The position numbers were made by a program, and so were the translations under genes. A stretch of 64,000 bases of DNA from Proales similis (Eukaryota; Rotifera; Eurotatoria; Ploima; Proalidae). The notes under the pieces are model-generated. The model was not told the DNA's origin and searched no databases. It saw only the letters and a list, made by a program, of their open reading frames with translations. Where the stretch lies: assembly GCA_019059635.1 (NCBI GenBank), contig JAGVRJ010000013.1:868001-932000 (forward strand), written 5' to 3'. Shown here piece by piece: positions 30,378 through 41,164 of the stretch. Position 1 is the stretch's first letter. The number at the start of each line of letters is the position of its first letter.

Positions 30378-31761
30378 TCAATTGAGAAGAATTTGCTTCG
30401 CTTGCTTGAGAAGAATATATTCAGGCAGCGAGGAGGGCAAGAAGCGCTGCAGTTGTTTTACTTTGCTTACAATTGATCTACAGTTGCTCACGCGATTGAG
30501 ATGAAGGCGCAGCGAGCGTCTAGCCAGCTCCTTCAGACTAGCCGGGTTCTTGAGGCGGTGCTCAAACAGCTTGGCCAGCTCCGGATACTTTTCAATGAGT
30601 CGAGCCTTAAGACTCTGGTCCAGTCTGATGCCGGCCTCGAGCATCAGCAGCACAATGTTCACTGGCACTTCTTTGTTGTTGAAAAGCAAGTCGGCGATCG
30701 TGTTGCCGAGTCTGTCGCGGCCTTCTATGTCGCAGCCGCTGGTCAATAGCTCTTCGCACAGCGCGTAATTGTCTCGCAATACAAATATGAACAGCGGCGT
30801 CTTGCCCGTTATTTCGCAAATGTTCATCACGGCGCCGCGTTTGAGCAGCATTCGCGCCACCGACAGACTTCGACACATGTGAAGCGCCGTCTCGCCGAGT
30901 CTGTTCACAGTATTCACTTCGACTTGCTCTTGATCGACTAAAACTTGCACTATTTTCGCTTTTGTGCTCTGCTGGTCTTTTTCGGCCGCCGACTCGTTCG
31001 ACTCTAGACTGTTGAGGATCACCGCGTAGTGAAGAGCAGCGCCGACTGTATCGTCAATTGAATTCAGGTCGAACTCAATTCGACCCTGGTCTATCTCGTT
31101 CAGGAAGAATCTGCGCAAAACAAAGCAGGTTGAGGCAGAAGAAAAGAAATGCAAAATCTGCACAAGAGGCTCACCGAAGTATTTCATGGTTGCCTGACTT
31201 GATCGCTTCTAAAATAAACTCCCTGAATTTGAACTGGAGGCTGCGTAGGCGAGCAAACACCATCAGCAATTCGACGTTGTTGTTCCGGATCGCAATTTCG
31301 ACCGGCGTCTGGTTTCGGCAATCGACTAAATCGAGCTCGGCGCCATGGACTAGCAGCAGCTCGGTAATATCCGGTCGATTGAGTCGCGCCGCCCAGTGCA
31401 GGGCGGTCATGCTGAACGAGTCTGTTTTGCCCAGTTTGGCGCCGTGTTCCAGAAGCAGCGAGCAGAAATCAGGACGAGAGTGGCGAACAGCGGTGGTCAG
31501 TGGCGTCTCAAAGTTCTCGAACGGCTGGTCCTTCTCTGGCCAATAGTAATTCACGTAACTGAAACGACTCGGGTCGGCACCCTGGTCAAGTATTTGCTTC
31601 AATATGAGGCCGGTGTTGTTCAGAATGCAAAGAGTCACAAAACTGATCTTGTCGTCGAAGAAATCGTTCTGACTGACGTTCAAGCGCGGCAGTATTTGGC
31701 CCGCTTTTTCAGGCATGTTGTACCTGATGGCGTAGAAGAGCTCTTTCTCCAGCGATCGCAT
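30378..31761 (-). CDS. Ankyrin repeat and SOCS box protein (ASB family)
   Basis: Two exons, 31761-31175 and 31110-30378, joined in frame; 439 residues. A series of ankyrin repeats fills residues about 40-350, with typical helix-turn cores: TPLTTAVRHSRPDFCSLLLEHGA, here broken by divergent linkers, then TALHWAARLN, ETALHMCRSLSVARMLLKRGA and TPLFIFVLRDN. The C terminus (about 380-430) fits a SOCS box: PASLKELARRSLRLHL, then a Leu-Pro pair and LPEYILL. ASB proteins use the SOCS box to bind Elongin B/C and Cullin-5 and the ankyrins to choose substrates for ubiquitination. Which ASB orthologue is unclear. An acceptor-like CATTTAG is 14 bases before the ATG. The start faces that of ACSS3 across 458 bases. 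Confidence 0.85.
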
Positions 31762-32219
31762 CTCTTTGCCGATCTAAATGCAAATCAACGCTTTCTAATT
31801 TCTGTCTCTATTAATAGCCGGCCGGCTGCTAATTTGAGTCTGTGACAAGAGTAAAAGCGGCCGATATCGAGGAATGTATTATTTAGCAATTGCGCACAAG
31901 AAAATTGACGTTTCACTTTTTTTCTTGCTTATCTGCTCTCACTTTCTCGCTCGGCCAGATTTGCAACCTTTTGCATAATAAATGCATTTGTGCTTGTCAA
32001 TCTGGGCTAATCTAGGGCGCTTGCAATTTCTCACATTTAACTTGACATCTCTCACGATGGCGTTCGATTGCCAATTTTTCATTTTAATTCAAATTTTCTT
32101 ACATCGAAGTTCTTGAGCAAAAAATGCGAGTATGAGAATTATGCGCAATTTTCTTCATCTGGCTGCGACGAATAAGAACAACCCCAAATCGACTTAGATC
32201 AAATTGGAAACACTTCGAA
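31762..32219. promoter_or_regulatory. Divergent promoter region of the ASB gene and ACSS3
   Basis: 458 bases between two divergent start codons. No TATA box was recognised. It is T-rich near 31915-31925, and carries acceptor-like TAG sites close to each start. Confidence 0.4.
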
Positions 32220-34967
32220 ATGCTTCGACTTCATCGCCAAGCTGCACTGGTTGTTCAGAGGGCACAGCCTTGTGTGCCCTTTAGAGTTATAGGATGCGAG
32301 CGAATGTCTCACGCGGCCGGTTCATACGCTCTGCAGCTTGAGCAAAGCCTAAAGGACCCGGAGAGCTTTTGGGGCGAGAAAGCCGACTTGCTCAGATGGT
32401 TCGAAAAGCCAAAGAGGATACTGGACGCGTCTAATCCTCCGTTCGAAAGATGGTATTTGTCCGAGTTGAAGTTTGCTCAAGTCAGTTTTGATTGACCTCG
32501 CCTATCGCGTGATTACGCAAGGTACTGCGACGGCAAACTGAACGCTACCTACAATTGTCTGGACGTCCACGTTGAGGCGGGAAAAGGAAGCGAGATCGCT
32601 CTCATTCACGACTCGCCCTTGACCAGAACAGTCGAGCGAGTCACCTACCAGCGGCTGTGGGAAGACGTTCGGCGATTCGCCGGCGCTCTCAGTCAACTCG
32701 GAGTGACAAAGGGCGACCGAGTCCTTATTTACATGCCAATGATCCCTCAGGCTATTGTGGCCATGCTCGCTTCAGGTAAGCTTCTGTTTAACTTGAACTC
32801 TCAACTGCTCGGCGACTGATCGAGGCGAATCAGCTCGAATTGGCGCCATTCACTCGCTCGTATTTGGCGGATTTGCTTCCAAAGAACTCGCCACTCGAAT
32901 CAACCACGCCAAAGTAATTAGAAGCGTCAAACACGCGTCAGCGTCTTATCTAATTGATGTGGACTCAATTCAGCCAAAGCTGATTGTGTCCGCCAATACA
33001 GGAGTTGAGCCCAATCGGCTAATTGACTACAAACAGCTGCTGGACAAAGCGATTGAAATGTCAGAGCACAAGCCGTCAAAATGCGTGTTTTACAATCGAC
33101 CAATGGTGAATATTCGCTTAAAACACTAGTGGCAAAGATGAAGATCTTCAGGATTGGCGATCAGTTTGATCCCATTCAAAAAGGAAAAGGCTCAGACTTT
33201 TACTTGGATTTCAACGAGGTGATGGCCAAAGCCAGGCCCCACGACTGCGTACCGGTCGACTCAAACTTTCCTCTCTATTTGCTCTACACGAGCGGAACCA
33301 CCGGCAATCCAAAGTAAAAGAGCTGGTCGATTTCGTTTTACGATCCGCCTTATCCGCTTGACTCCTTATAGAGCAGTGGTGCGGCCAACAGCCGGCTATA
33401 TCATATCACTGAAGGACTCGATGAGTTCGATATACGGCTTGAGTGCAGGCGAAACTTGGTGGGCATTCTCGGACCTCGGCTGGACGGTCGGTGAGTAATT
33501 AGAAGTGAAGGCAGATGCCTGAGATGGGCTCTAATGAGGCTCGATTGGGATAGGCCACAGTTACGCCTGTTATGGCCCGCTTGCTGCTCAGAACCCATTT
33601 GTGTTGTACGAGGGCAAGCCGGTTGGAACGCCAGACGCCGGTGCGTTGTTCCGCGTGATGTCTGAGCACCGTGTGGGCAGCATGTTCGTGGCGCCCACTG
33701 CTCTGCGGGCCATTCGAAGTCAAGACCCCGAAGGCGCTCTGGCTAAGCAATACAATCTAAAAAAGTAACCTTGACAGAATCTGGCCAAAGTAGCCGCACT
33801 GAAATATTCGGCCCAAACCTCAAGTCTCAAGTACATGTTCGTGGCCGGCGAGCACTGCGACCACGAGACTATGGACTGGATCAGATCTCTGGTTAAACGA
33901 CCGGTCTTTGATCACTGGTGGCAAACAGGTTCTTTGGCCTTTCGGTTTAAAACGACAACTAGTCAAGAAAGAGCGAATTGTAGAGACTGGATGGCCAATC
34001 ACGGCAATGTGTGCTGGCCTGATGAGCAGAGACGAGCTTGCCAAGGTTCCGACCGGAGTGTCAGGCAAAGCGGTTCCCGGCTATGACAGTGAGCATCTAC
34101 GAACCAGTCGGTCGTCGAGGCCTCTATTTCAGTCGTTCTTGTTCAGTTAGAGTGCTCAGAGACGACGGCCAAGAGGCCAAGCCGAATGAGCTCGGTCGAA
34201 TTGTGATCAAGCAACCGCTGCCACCCGGCACCATTCTCACATTGTGGGAGAACGATCAGCTGTATAGCGATCTCTACTTCAAATCGTACCCAGGCTACTA
34301 TGACACTGCAGACGTGGGCGTAAAAGACGAGCACGGTTTCATCACCGTCCTATCCAGAGCCGACGACGTGATCAACGTGGCCGGACATCGTCTGTCCTCA
34401 TCAGCGCTCGAGGAGGTCGGTTTGGTTGAATAAAGCCATCAGGATTAAGCGTTAATCGCACTCTCTCTGGCCAGGCTATTCTTGAGCACTCTGAGTTGGC
34501 CGAGTGCGCCGTGGTCGAGCTCAATGACAAAGTGAAAGGCTGTGTACCATACGGCTTCATAGTGAAAAAGAGCAGTAAGAAGCACTTTCTAATGAGCTCT
34601 ATATGAAACGCCAATGGCAAATAGAGAATTGAATTCAGCTTCAAAGACAAACGACGCGCAGCTTCTTGACGAGGTCTACGCTCTTGTGAGACATTCCGTC
34701 GGTCCAGTGGCCGTGTTCAAGCAGGCCGTGATTGTCAGCAAGCTTCCGAAGACTCGATCGGGCAAAATAGCGCGAAACACGCTCAAGGCCATGATAAACA
34801 ACAAAGCGTTCAAAGTAGGACAAGCCGTCCGCCGCCGCCATCGATCTAATCGTTTCAATTTTATTCAACAGGTGCCGGTGACAATCGAGGACGCCAATGT
34901 TTACAAAGACATCAAACAGGCGCTGCTCAACAGCAACATGAAAAATTTGGGCGAACCTGAGCTTTAG
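32220..34967 (+). CDS. ACSS3: Acyl-CoA synthetase short-chain family member 3, mitochondrial
   Basis: Thirteen exons: 32220-32452, 32522-32775, 32834-32913, 32974-33105, 33165-33313, 33372-33490, 33554-33764, 33825-33928, 33984-34088, 34147-34415, 34475-34574, 34639-34814, 34872-34967; 675 residues, the family length. ACSS3 activates propionate and other short acids to acyl-CoA via an acyl-AMP. The N terminus (LRLHRQAALVVQRAQ) is basic and suits a mitochondrial presequence. ANL-superfamily motifs are intact: the phosphate loop YTSGTTGNPK, HWWQTETGWPI, PGYYDTADVG, the hinge ADDVINVAGHR and the C-terminal lysine loop LPKTRSGKIAR. All twelve introns are 55-65 bases or so. For the exon 4/5 junction an alternative 32-base intron is possible but would be unusually short. 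Poly(A) signal at 35029. Confidence 0.95.
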
Positions 34968-35028
34968 GATTTTTAATTTGCCACCGACCGAACGTGTAGA
35001 CTGAATTTCAACTGAACGTGTAGAATCG

Positions 35029-35034
35029 AATAAA
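35029..35034 (+). terminator. Poly(A) signal of ACSS3
   Basis: AATAAA about 60 bases after the stop codon. Confidence 0.65.
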
Positions 35035-36776
35035 TGTGAATTTGATTGATCCAACATTGAGCATCAGTTTTATTCATGAGCGATATGCAGAGGTCAGTTG
35101 TTTGGCGCAAAGAACGCCTCTCTGCGATCTTGTGTATATTTACGGTAGGACCGTTTGCAATCATGGCTCTAGTCCATGAGTCAATAGAAACTAAAAAAGC
35201 AGCGAGACGGGATGAGCGCTGACGCGTTTTGCTTCTGCTCATTTAGTAATTTGATTAGTAGGTCACCGGCGTCATCGTTGTCGGCTTGTTTAGAGCCGAC
35301 ACAGCCGCAAAGGAGAATTCGTCTCCGAACAAAATTTGAATATTTTGCCAGGCGTTTAGATAAAGCCGTAGAAATACCTGGAGAGTGCGCTCCTTTCACT
35401 TCTCTTCACTTTCAGTGTCTCGCAAAAGTTTTCTATTTCACTTTAATTTGCTTTATTCAGAAATTCGCTTTATTTGGTCGTGTGTGTGTGCGGCTTTGGA
35501 CTGAATTTCGACTGAATATTGCCAAATAAGAAATCACCTGTGGGCCGCACTCTTTGAATGGGCGTGGATAAATATGCTTAAACGCATTCAAACGAGACTA
35601 GTCCGGTAGGCAAGCGGCCAACTGGCATCGAGTGAATGTCTCGAATGTCTTACTTTACTGGCTCATGTGATTGCTCTGATCGGTAGAATTCCAGTGACGC
35701 CAATTCTCGCCATTACTGACTGCGAGCGCGCTCAGGCGAACTCATGCGCCGTCAGCTCATGAGCCTGAGTTGCTCTAAATTCGAACTCGATCCGACTGCT
35801 CTGGCGTTGGTTGTTTCACGCTTGTTGCGTGTCAGTGTGTGTCTTTAAACTCAATTCGCACTGTTTTTCAAACTCATGCATCACTGCGACGGCTGTATTG
35901 GCAGTGAACAACGCGCAACTCCAATAACCAAACATAAGCTCTCAGCGATTGTTATTTACATTTTAAACACACTTCCCTGATCGGGCCCGGCTTCGCTCAG
36001 GCATTAAGCGGCCTGAATGAGATCCAGCTGACTGAACGCGGCTGTCAAAGCGGCGTGCTGCCGTTCAAATTCAGAAGAGCGACACAGAGACTTGACAGAA
36101 GCTTAACAAGACTGCCTTTGATTGTTCACCGCAGTTGAATAAATGCATTCTCATGTTTCACAATCGCTCAGCGAGACAGCCACTTTACAAGCGCGCTCGC
36201 CCACCTCAAACAATTAAACGGCTTCGAGCACGTAGGAAATCAATAAACTAGAGGAAACAATTAGTCTTGATTATTTAAAGCTGCTTGTTCTATTAATCTC
36301 GCTCTTTGCCTCTCAGAATTTTAGCTTTCCTTCGTTTTCCCTCCTTTCTCTCTCTCCGTCTCTCTCTCCGTCTCTCTCTCCGTCTCTCTCACTCTCTCTC
36401 CGTCTATCCGTCTCTCTCTCACTCTAAGCAGCTATTTCTCAGCAACAGTGGTCTACGTGACGCGGTCGAGGTCGGCAATTGTTCCATGCCGTTCCATGGC
36501 TGCTCTCAAACTCGTAGTTTTTGCCTGGCCTACCTGGCCGGCTCGACTGCACTACCCATTTTACGCGGTTGTCGTCATCGACAATCAGTTCTATTTAGGC
36601 AACAGTCAACATTGTGATCCGCGTTGCTGTTTACTGACTTTCGCTTAAATATTTCACCCTTTTCTCCTCAAGCTCTCTCTCTCTCTCTCTCTCTCTCGCT
36701 ACTCGCCTCATTCTCTTCATTCTTGTTTAGAAGCCTGAATCTCGTACAAGCGCATTGCTCAACTCTAGACCGCCCA
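35035..36776. other. Intergenic region upstream of FANK1
   Basis: About 1.7 kb with no supported coding region. The right half is strongly pyrimidine-rich, including the tandem repeat listed separately and a (CT)n run near 36672-36700. The 5' UTR exon of FANK1 ends at 36777. Confidence 0.4.
36346..36424. repeat. Pyrimidine minisatellite, TCTCTCTCCG-like units
   Basis: Several imperfect copies of a roughly 10-12 base unit made almost only of C and T, with a G at the CCG of each unit. The long polypyrimidine strand could form triplex DNA. Confidence 0.75.
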
Positions 36777-38108
36777 AGTAAATAAGAGCTCTTGGAAGTG
36801 TTTTCATCTCATTTCGCCATTATTCAATTTTTCTTTTGCACCATCGCAGTGACGTTGGATAAACCAGAGCAGCCCACTGTGGTCAAGTTAACTCATCACA
36901 GTGTAGAACTAGACTGGCAGAGTGTAAAGGAAAAACTGCCCAAAGACCAGCGATACAAATACTGCCTTCAAGTGTCGGACGCTGGCAAAAAGGACTGGAA
37001 CAACAGCTACACGTAAGCCCCTTTGCTGCCTTTGCTACTGCCGTCTCCAAGGCTAACGGGCAATTTCAAAGCGGCTACTCGTGCACCAAGGTGATCGACT
37101 CACTCGAGCAGACAACCGAGTACAATTTTCGTCTGTGTGTGTTGACAATGAAAAACGAGCGCAGTGGCTACAGTGACATCCTCACCATAAAAACTCCAAG
37201 TAGGCAGGCAGCCAGGCGAGTTGGATTTTTGACCGCTAAGCGTGTTTGACGAGCAGAGGAGCCATTGACGGGCGAGGCGCTTCACAAAGCGATTGTTCTG
37301 GACAGAAAGAGCGAGGTTGAGAAAATACTCGAGAACGACGCCGAGCGCCTGCTCGAGATTCCGGACAAGTTTGGCAATTTGCCGCTCATGATTGCAGTGA
37401 ACAGAAACAATTTAGAGTAATTCATTCAATTTGAAACGAGTCTGGTGGCCTTGTTTGAGCGTTTCTTTCCGAACCAGAATGGTCGAACTGCTCATATCGA
37501 AAGGAGCCAATGTGAACGCGCAGAACGAGAGCGGCAAAACGGCGATAATGCTGGCCGCGTTCGCCGGCAAGATAAACGTGATCAAAGAGCTGAGAGCGAA
37601 CGGCGCCGACTATGAGATCAGAGACCGGTCGGGCTGCACGTCGCTTCATTACGCAGTCGACGGCGGCAACCTGGACGCAATTCAATATCTGCTCATGGAC
37701 GGCTGCGATGTGAACGCCGCAGACCAGACGAGCGGCTGGACTCCGTTGCTCAGGGCGGCCAGTGTGGGCGGCAACAGGGACGTCGCCGAAGTCCTAATCA
37801 AATTCAAGGCCGATCTGAACATTCAGGACAAGGATAGGAAAAGCGCGCTGATGATCGCAGTCATAAACGGCAATCAGCCGTTCGTTCAATGCTTGGTCGA
37901 GAACGGCGCCGACTTGAAAGTTCAAAACGAATTTGGCAAGACCGCGTACGAAATGGCTGTGGCCATGGATCGTCGGGTAAACTCTAAAATCTTCTTTCTT
38001 TCCTCTAATCGGTCCTTCGTCTAACCCTTCTTTTCCTCGTGTCTGCCTGGTGCCTCTTTCAAGCGAGTGGTCAAATACCTCGAGGAATACTTTGAAAGTG
38101 CAAAATGA
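36777..38108 (+). CDS. FANK1: FANK1, fibronectin type III and ankyrin repeat protein
   Basis: Coding exons: base 36777, then 36850-37012, 37072-37199, 37258-37416 (one base either side possible), 37478-37976, 38064-38108; 331 residues. One FN3 domain at about 8-95 (VVKLTHHSVELDW, TTEYNFRLCVL) is followed by about six ankyrin repeats (FGNLPLMIAVNRNN, GKTAIMLAAFAGK, GCTSLHYAVDGGN, SGWTPLLRAASVGGN, KSALMIAVINGNQ, FGKTAYEMAV). This order is diagnostic for FANK1, a testis and cilia-associated protein that acts in spermatogenesis. No ATG exists in the first in-frame coding exon. The reading frame opens with TG directly after an acceptor, and the preceding exon ends in A before a GTAAAT donor, so splicing creates the start codon. 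The resulting start aligns with the human N terminus. Confidence 0.9.
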
Positions 38109-38255
38109 CAACACCGGTCTCGACACTTCGGACAAAGAGAACAAAGAGAGAGAGAGAGAGAGAGAGTCTGCTCCACAAGTGTTCATGTGTATTTAGTCTT
38201 AGCTTAAAAAACAAACACCTCACACGTCCACGTATAAATGTCCCGCTCGGTTTGA

Positions 38256-38261
38256 AATAAA
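38256..38261 (+). terminator. Poly(A) signal of FANK1
   Basis: AATAAA 148 bases after the FANK1 stop and only 10 bases before the stop codon of the opposing gene, so the two transcripts must overlap. Confidence 0.65.
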
Positions 38262-38271
38262 GTTGATGAAT

Positions 38272-38751
38272 TTAGAAATTCTCAGCCGGCGCCGAATCAA
38301 GTTCGTCGTCACTTGGGCAGTGGCGGGCACTTTTCAAGATCTTTTCCAGAGTCGGAATAAAAGCAGAAAACTTTGTCTGGCTGAATCTGCCGCTCTGGTC
38401 TGTGGCGTCCAATTCAATGCATTTGCAGTAGTCACTCAAATCGGCCTGATCACGTGATAGACGTTCTACAGTCACGTTCAGCACGAATTTCTTTTGCTCG
38501 ATTGCCAGACTGATGCGCGCTTTGGCGAGCAGTGAGCCCATTTGCTTGTCACTGCTCAGGTTGATTAGAAGCAGAGATCGATGCAGCTGCTCTATTGACC
38601 GACTGAACTCGGTCGAATCGACCATCTTGGCCGGTTGAATCGGCTCCGGCTCAAAACAGTTGAGGCCGGCCTCGTTCAGAATGTCGGCCACTTGTCTGGT
38701 CTCTGCGTTTTGATCTACGTGACTCGATATGTAGATATCGCGCTTCGACAT
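38272..38751 (-). CDS. Small Rossmann-like protein, TIR or deoxyribosyltransferase-like
   Basis: Single exon, 159 residues. The start DIYISSHVDQNAETRQVADILNEAG and the later LLLINLSSDKQMGSLLAKARISLAIEQ follow the strand-helix-strand pattern of TIR domains and of the related nucleoside 2-deoxyribosyltransferase fold: a first strand ending in an SS loop, a helix, then a hydrophobic strand followed by a helix. The glutamate that TIR-type NADases and the transferases carry after the second of these strands is not evident, so enzymatic activity is doubtful. The last 25 residues are acidic and probably disordered. No membrane segment or other domain. Lies between FANK1 and ASTE1; coding end overlaps the FANK1 3' UTR. 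Fold assignment is inference; that it is a gene is likely. Confidence 0.65.
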   Translation of the reverse strand: MSKRDIYISSHVDQNAETRQVADILNEAGLNCFEPEPIQPAKMVDSTEFSRSIEQLHRSLLLINLSSDKQMGSLLAKARISLAIEQKKFVLNVTVERLSRDQADLSDYCKCIELDATDQSGRFSQTKFSAFIPTLEKILKSARHCPSDDELDSAPAENF

Positions 38752-38941
38752 TTTTCAACTTAATTCACATAATAATAAAGAGTAGAAACGCCCGGACGAG
38801 TAGTAGAGCCCTATCTGTCTCGCCCCTTTCTTATCAGGCAGCCAGCAAATACGGCCGCAACGGACACTGCTCCTCATCGTAGCAGTAAACTAGAAGCAGC
38901 AGCAGCAACTTTACAATTAAAGCATCGTCTTTTAGGTGTAT

Positions 38942-41164
38942 TTAGGATAAACGCGAAAAACTAGAACAGAGCTGACCAAGCGTCTGATAGAGCTGCGACA
39001 ATATGCTATTGCGGCCGAGCAGCTCTCGGATGTAAAGGTCCGGGTTGACTCGTTTGTCGAGCTCGAGAACAAAATTGTGAACGAACGTGGCGTGGAAGAA
39101 CTCGTGCATTTCGAGCAGTTCAAACGAGACGCTCGGCGCGATCACTTTGAGCACGTCGTTCAGCAGCGACAGAGAATAGTAGAGCGACTGGAACTCGCTC
39201 AGCAAGTGAACTGTGCCCAAATTGAACACTTTCTGCTTCTTGTGCGCGTTCATGCTGTTGACGTTGGACGTGTCAGTCAAATTGGCAAACTGGTCAAATT
39301 TGAACTTCAAGTTTCGCCTTATGCTCTCGCAGAGCTCGGCCTGGCTGACCACTGCTTGTCTAAAATGGGCCAGAAGTGCGCGGCTTCGATTAAGGTCGGC
39401 CGATAAGAAGCTTTCGACCGTCTTGTTTATCTCTTCTTTGTTTGATTCATCGACTGGCGCTGCTGCTGCTGCTTTGAGTGTCCGGTAGCATTCGTCGATC
39501 ACTTGACACTTGAGAAAGGAGAGAATGAGCGCCCGACGATGGTTGGCCGACTTGGCGGGCATTTTGCTCGGCTCGTTCATCAGATAGGCGCTGTCGAACT
39601 TGTTGCCGAGCCAAACGTTCAATGTCAGTAGGAAGTAAACGATCCGGCCGTCGAGGTGTTTGAAATTGCCGATCGAGTCCAGGCGCAGTTTGAAGGCCAG
39701 TTGGCAAACGAGCTCGGCGCTCGGTCTCAGCTCGTCGATTGCGTAATCGAGCTGCAGCTCGTAAGTCTTCACCGTGTTTTGATATCGCGAATACTCGACC
39801 AGAGCGATCGGGTTCGCATTCGACGCCCAGTTGGTAAAATGAGCGAATAAAAGACGATAAGCGAACGAGCGCAACGATACACAACTCAAGTAGGTGCATG
39901 GCATCGAGGCGAGCTCAATCTGGCAGCCAAGAATCACTTTGCGATGGAGCAGCGCGTCCAGACAGATCCGAGCCAAGTGAGACCGATTGAAATGATCGAA
40001 GAAGCCCGCATGAAGGAAGAGATCTTGTGAGAGCTCAAGAGGCGACTGTGTTCGGCCTGTGACCGCGCTGGCAGCCAGATGCTTCGACAGGCTTCGTCTC
40101 TCCAGCTCTTGCTGCAAATAGTCAAGGAATACGGTCGACTGGTTGAGCTGGCTCGCGCCGTACTCTTCGATCGCTTGATCGAACGCCAGGCGAACAGCGT
40201 CGTGTTGTTCCAATTTTATGTGCTTTAGCATGCAATTGAGACAGTCGCGGGTGGAGTCGAATTGAGTGAGCCATTCGAGCATGCGAAAGTACTGCGAGTT
40301 CTTGCGCTTGACGAAGCTGGCCGCAAAGCCCGGATGCTTGCGCAGGGACAAGTTGTTGTTCGACGAGTCGAACAGCTTCTTGAACGGAGCAAGCAGCTCG
40401 GGCTGGATGAAATCGTTGCCACAGAGCATGGCGAACACGGCCATCAGATCGGAGCGGATTCGCTTGCCGTCTAGCTTGCGCTGCAAATAGAGCAGGAAGC
40501 GGTCAAGAGTGAATAGCTTGCAAAATAGGGCGCTCTGGCCCTCCTCGTCTAGAGTGGGCTCCAAGTCAAGCGCCGAGAGTGGGACGTAGCCGAACGGCAA
40601 GTTGTGAATGATAAAGTCACTGTCGGAGCTGAGGATGGGACACTGAAGCCATCTGGCCAAGGCGACCAGCTCAGAGTCGGCCTCGAACGAAGTCTGCAGC
40701 ACGATCACGTTCAGATGGCGCAATGCGGACAGATAGGTCCTGTAGGCCAATATTGGCAACAAGTGATGAAGTATGCGGTATTGCGCGTTGCCAAGCGAAT
40801 TTAAATTGAACTCATTTCGCTTTGGATTGAGCTCGTTGAGAAGCTTCGAGTCGTCGACTCGTTGCCTGGCGCGTTTGATCGCAGTTGCCAGCTTTTTGCC
40901 GCTCTTGTCGCGGCCGCCGTCCAGCACAACGATCGGCTCTATTAGACACTGACGAAACGCGCTGAACGCCGACACTATTCGACTGAACAGCTCGTCGTAG
41001 TTGCCACCGTGCAATGAGCTCACATTGCTGTTCTGGTGAATTTTGTAGAGGAGGCTGTAGCCGTCGACCAGGAGGAGACAGTCACTCAAATAAGTGTCCG
41101 TAACAAGCTGAGACTCGGACTCGATCAGACCGTTCACGAACGAGGTCAGGCCTTGAACGCCCAT
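38942..41164 (-). CDS. ASTE1: Asteroid homologue (ASTE1), XPG/FEN1-like nuclease family
   Basis: One uninterrupted exon of 740 residues. It begins MGVQGLTSFV, the XPG N-domain start shared with ASTE1 and FEN1, followed by LLVDGYSLLYKI and PIVVLDGGRDKSGKKL. The internal XPG-I part reads SFEADSELVALARWLQCPILSSDSDF, and a later VFAMLCGNDF block is typical of asteroid proteins. ASTE1 is a structure-specific endonuclease that in vertebrates works with shieldin in end protection; the fly gene affects EGF-receptor signalling. Human ASTE1 is about 680 residues, so this is slightly longer. Acidic residues of the first motif and the SSDSDF motif are kept. Lack of introns contrasts with most neighbours. 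Confidence 0.92.
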   Translation of the reverse strand: MGVQGLTSFVNGLIESESQLVTDTYLSDCLLLVDGYSLLYKIHQNSNVSSLHGGNYDELFSRIVSAFSAFRQCLIEPIVVLDGGRDKSGKKLATAIKRARQRVDDSKLLNELNPKRNEFNLNSLGNAQYRILHHLLPILAYRTYLSALRHLNVIVLQTSFEADSELVALARWLQCPILSSDSDFIIHNLPFGYVPLSALDLEPTLDEEGQSALFCKLFTLDRFLLYLQRKLDGKRIRSDLMAVFAMLCGNDFIQPELLAPFKKLFDSSNNNLSLRKHPGFAASFVKRKNSQYFRMLEWLTQFDSTRDCLNCMLKHIKLEQHDAVRLAFDQAIEEYGASQLNQSTVFLDYLQQELERRSLSKHLAASAVTGRTQSPLELSQDLFLHAGFFDHFNRSHLARICLDALLHRKVILGCQIELASMPCTYLSCVSLRSFAYRLLFAHFTNWASNANPIALVEYSRYQNTVKTYELQLDYAIDELRPSAELVCQLAFKLRLDSIGNFKHLDGRIVYFLLTLNVWLGNKFDSAYLMNEPSKMPAKSANHRRALILSFLKCQVIDECYRTLKAAAAAPVDESNKEEINKTVESFLSADLNRSRALLAHFRQAVVSQAELCESIRRNLKFKFDQFANLTDTSNVNSMNAHKKQKVFNLGTVHLLSEFQSLYYSLSLLNDVLKVIAPSVSFELLEMHEFFHATFVHNFVLELDKRVNPDLYIRELLGRNSILSQLYQTLGQLCSSFSRLS

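Noticed and set aside
32453-32521. Read-through of ACSS3 exon 1 into YLSELKFAQ as a short protein
   Set aside because: A GT-AG intron here restores the family sequence with a Trp-Tyr-Cys join; the read-through is an unspliced frame ending at a stop.
33106-33164. A 32-base intron in ACSS3 ending at 33137
   Set aside because: It keeps frame but would be far shorter than any other intron here; the 59-base choice ending at 33164 also keeps frame and fits the size pattern.
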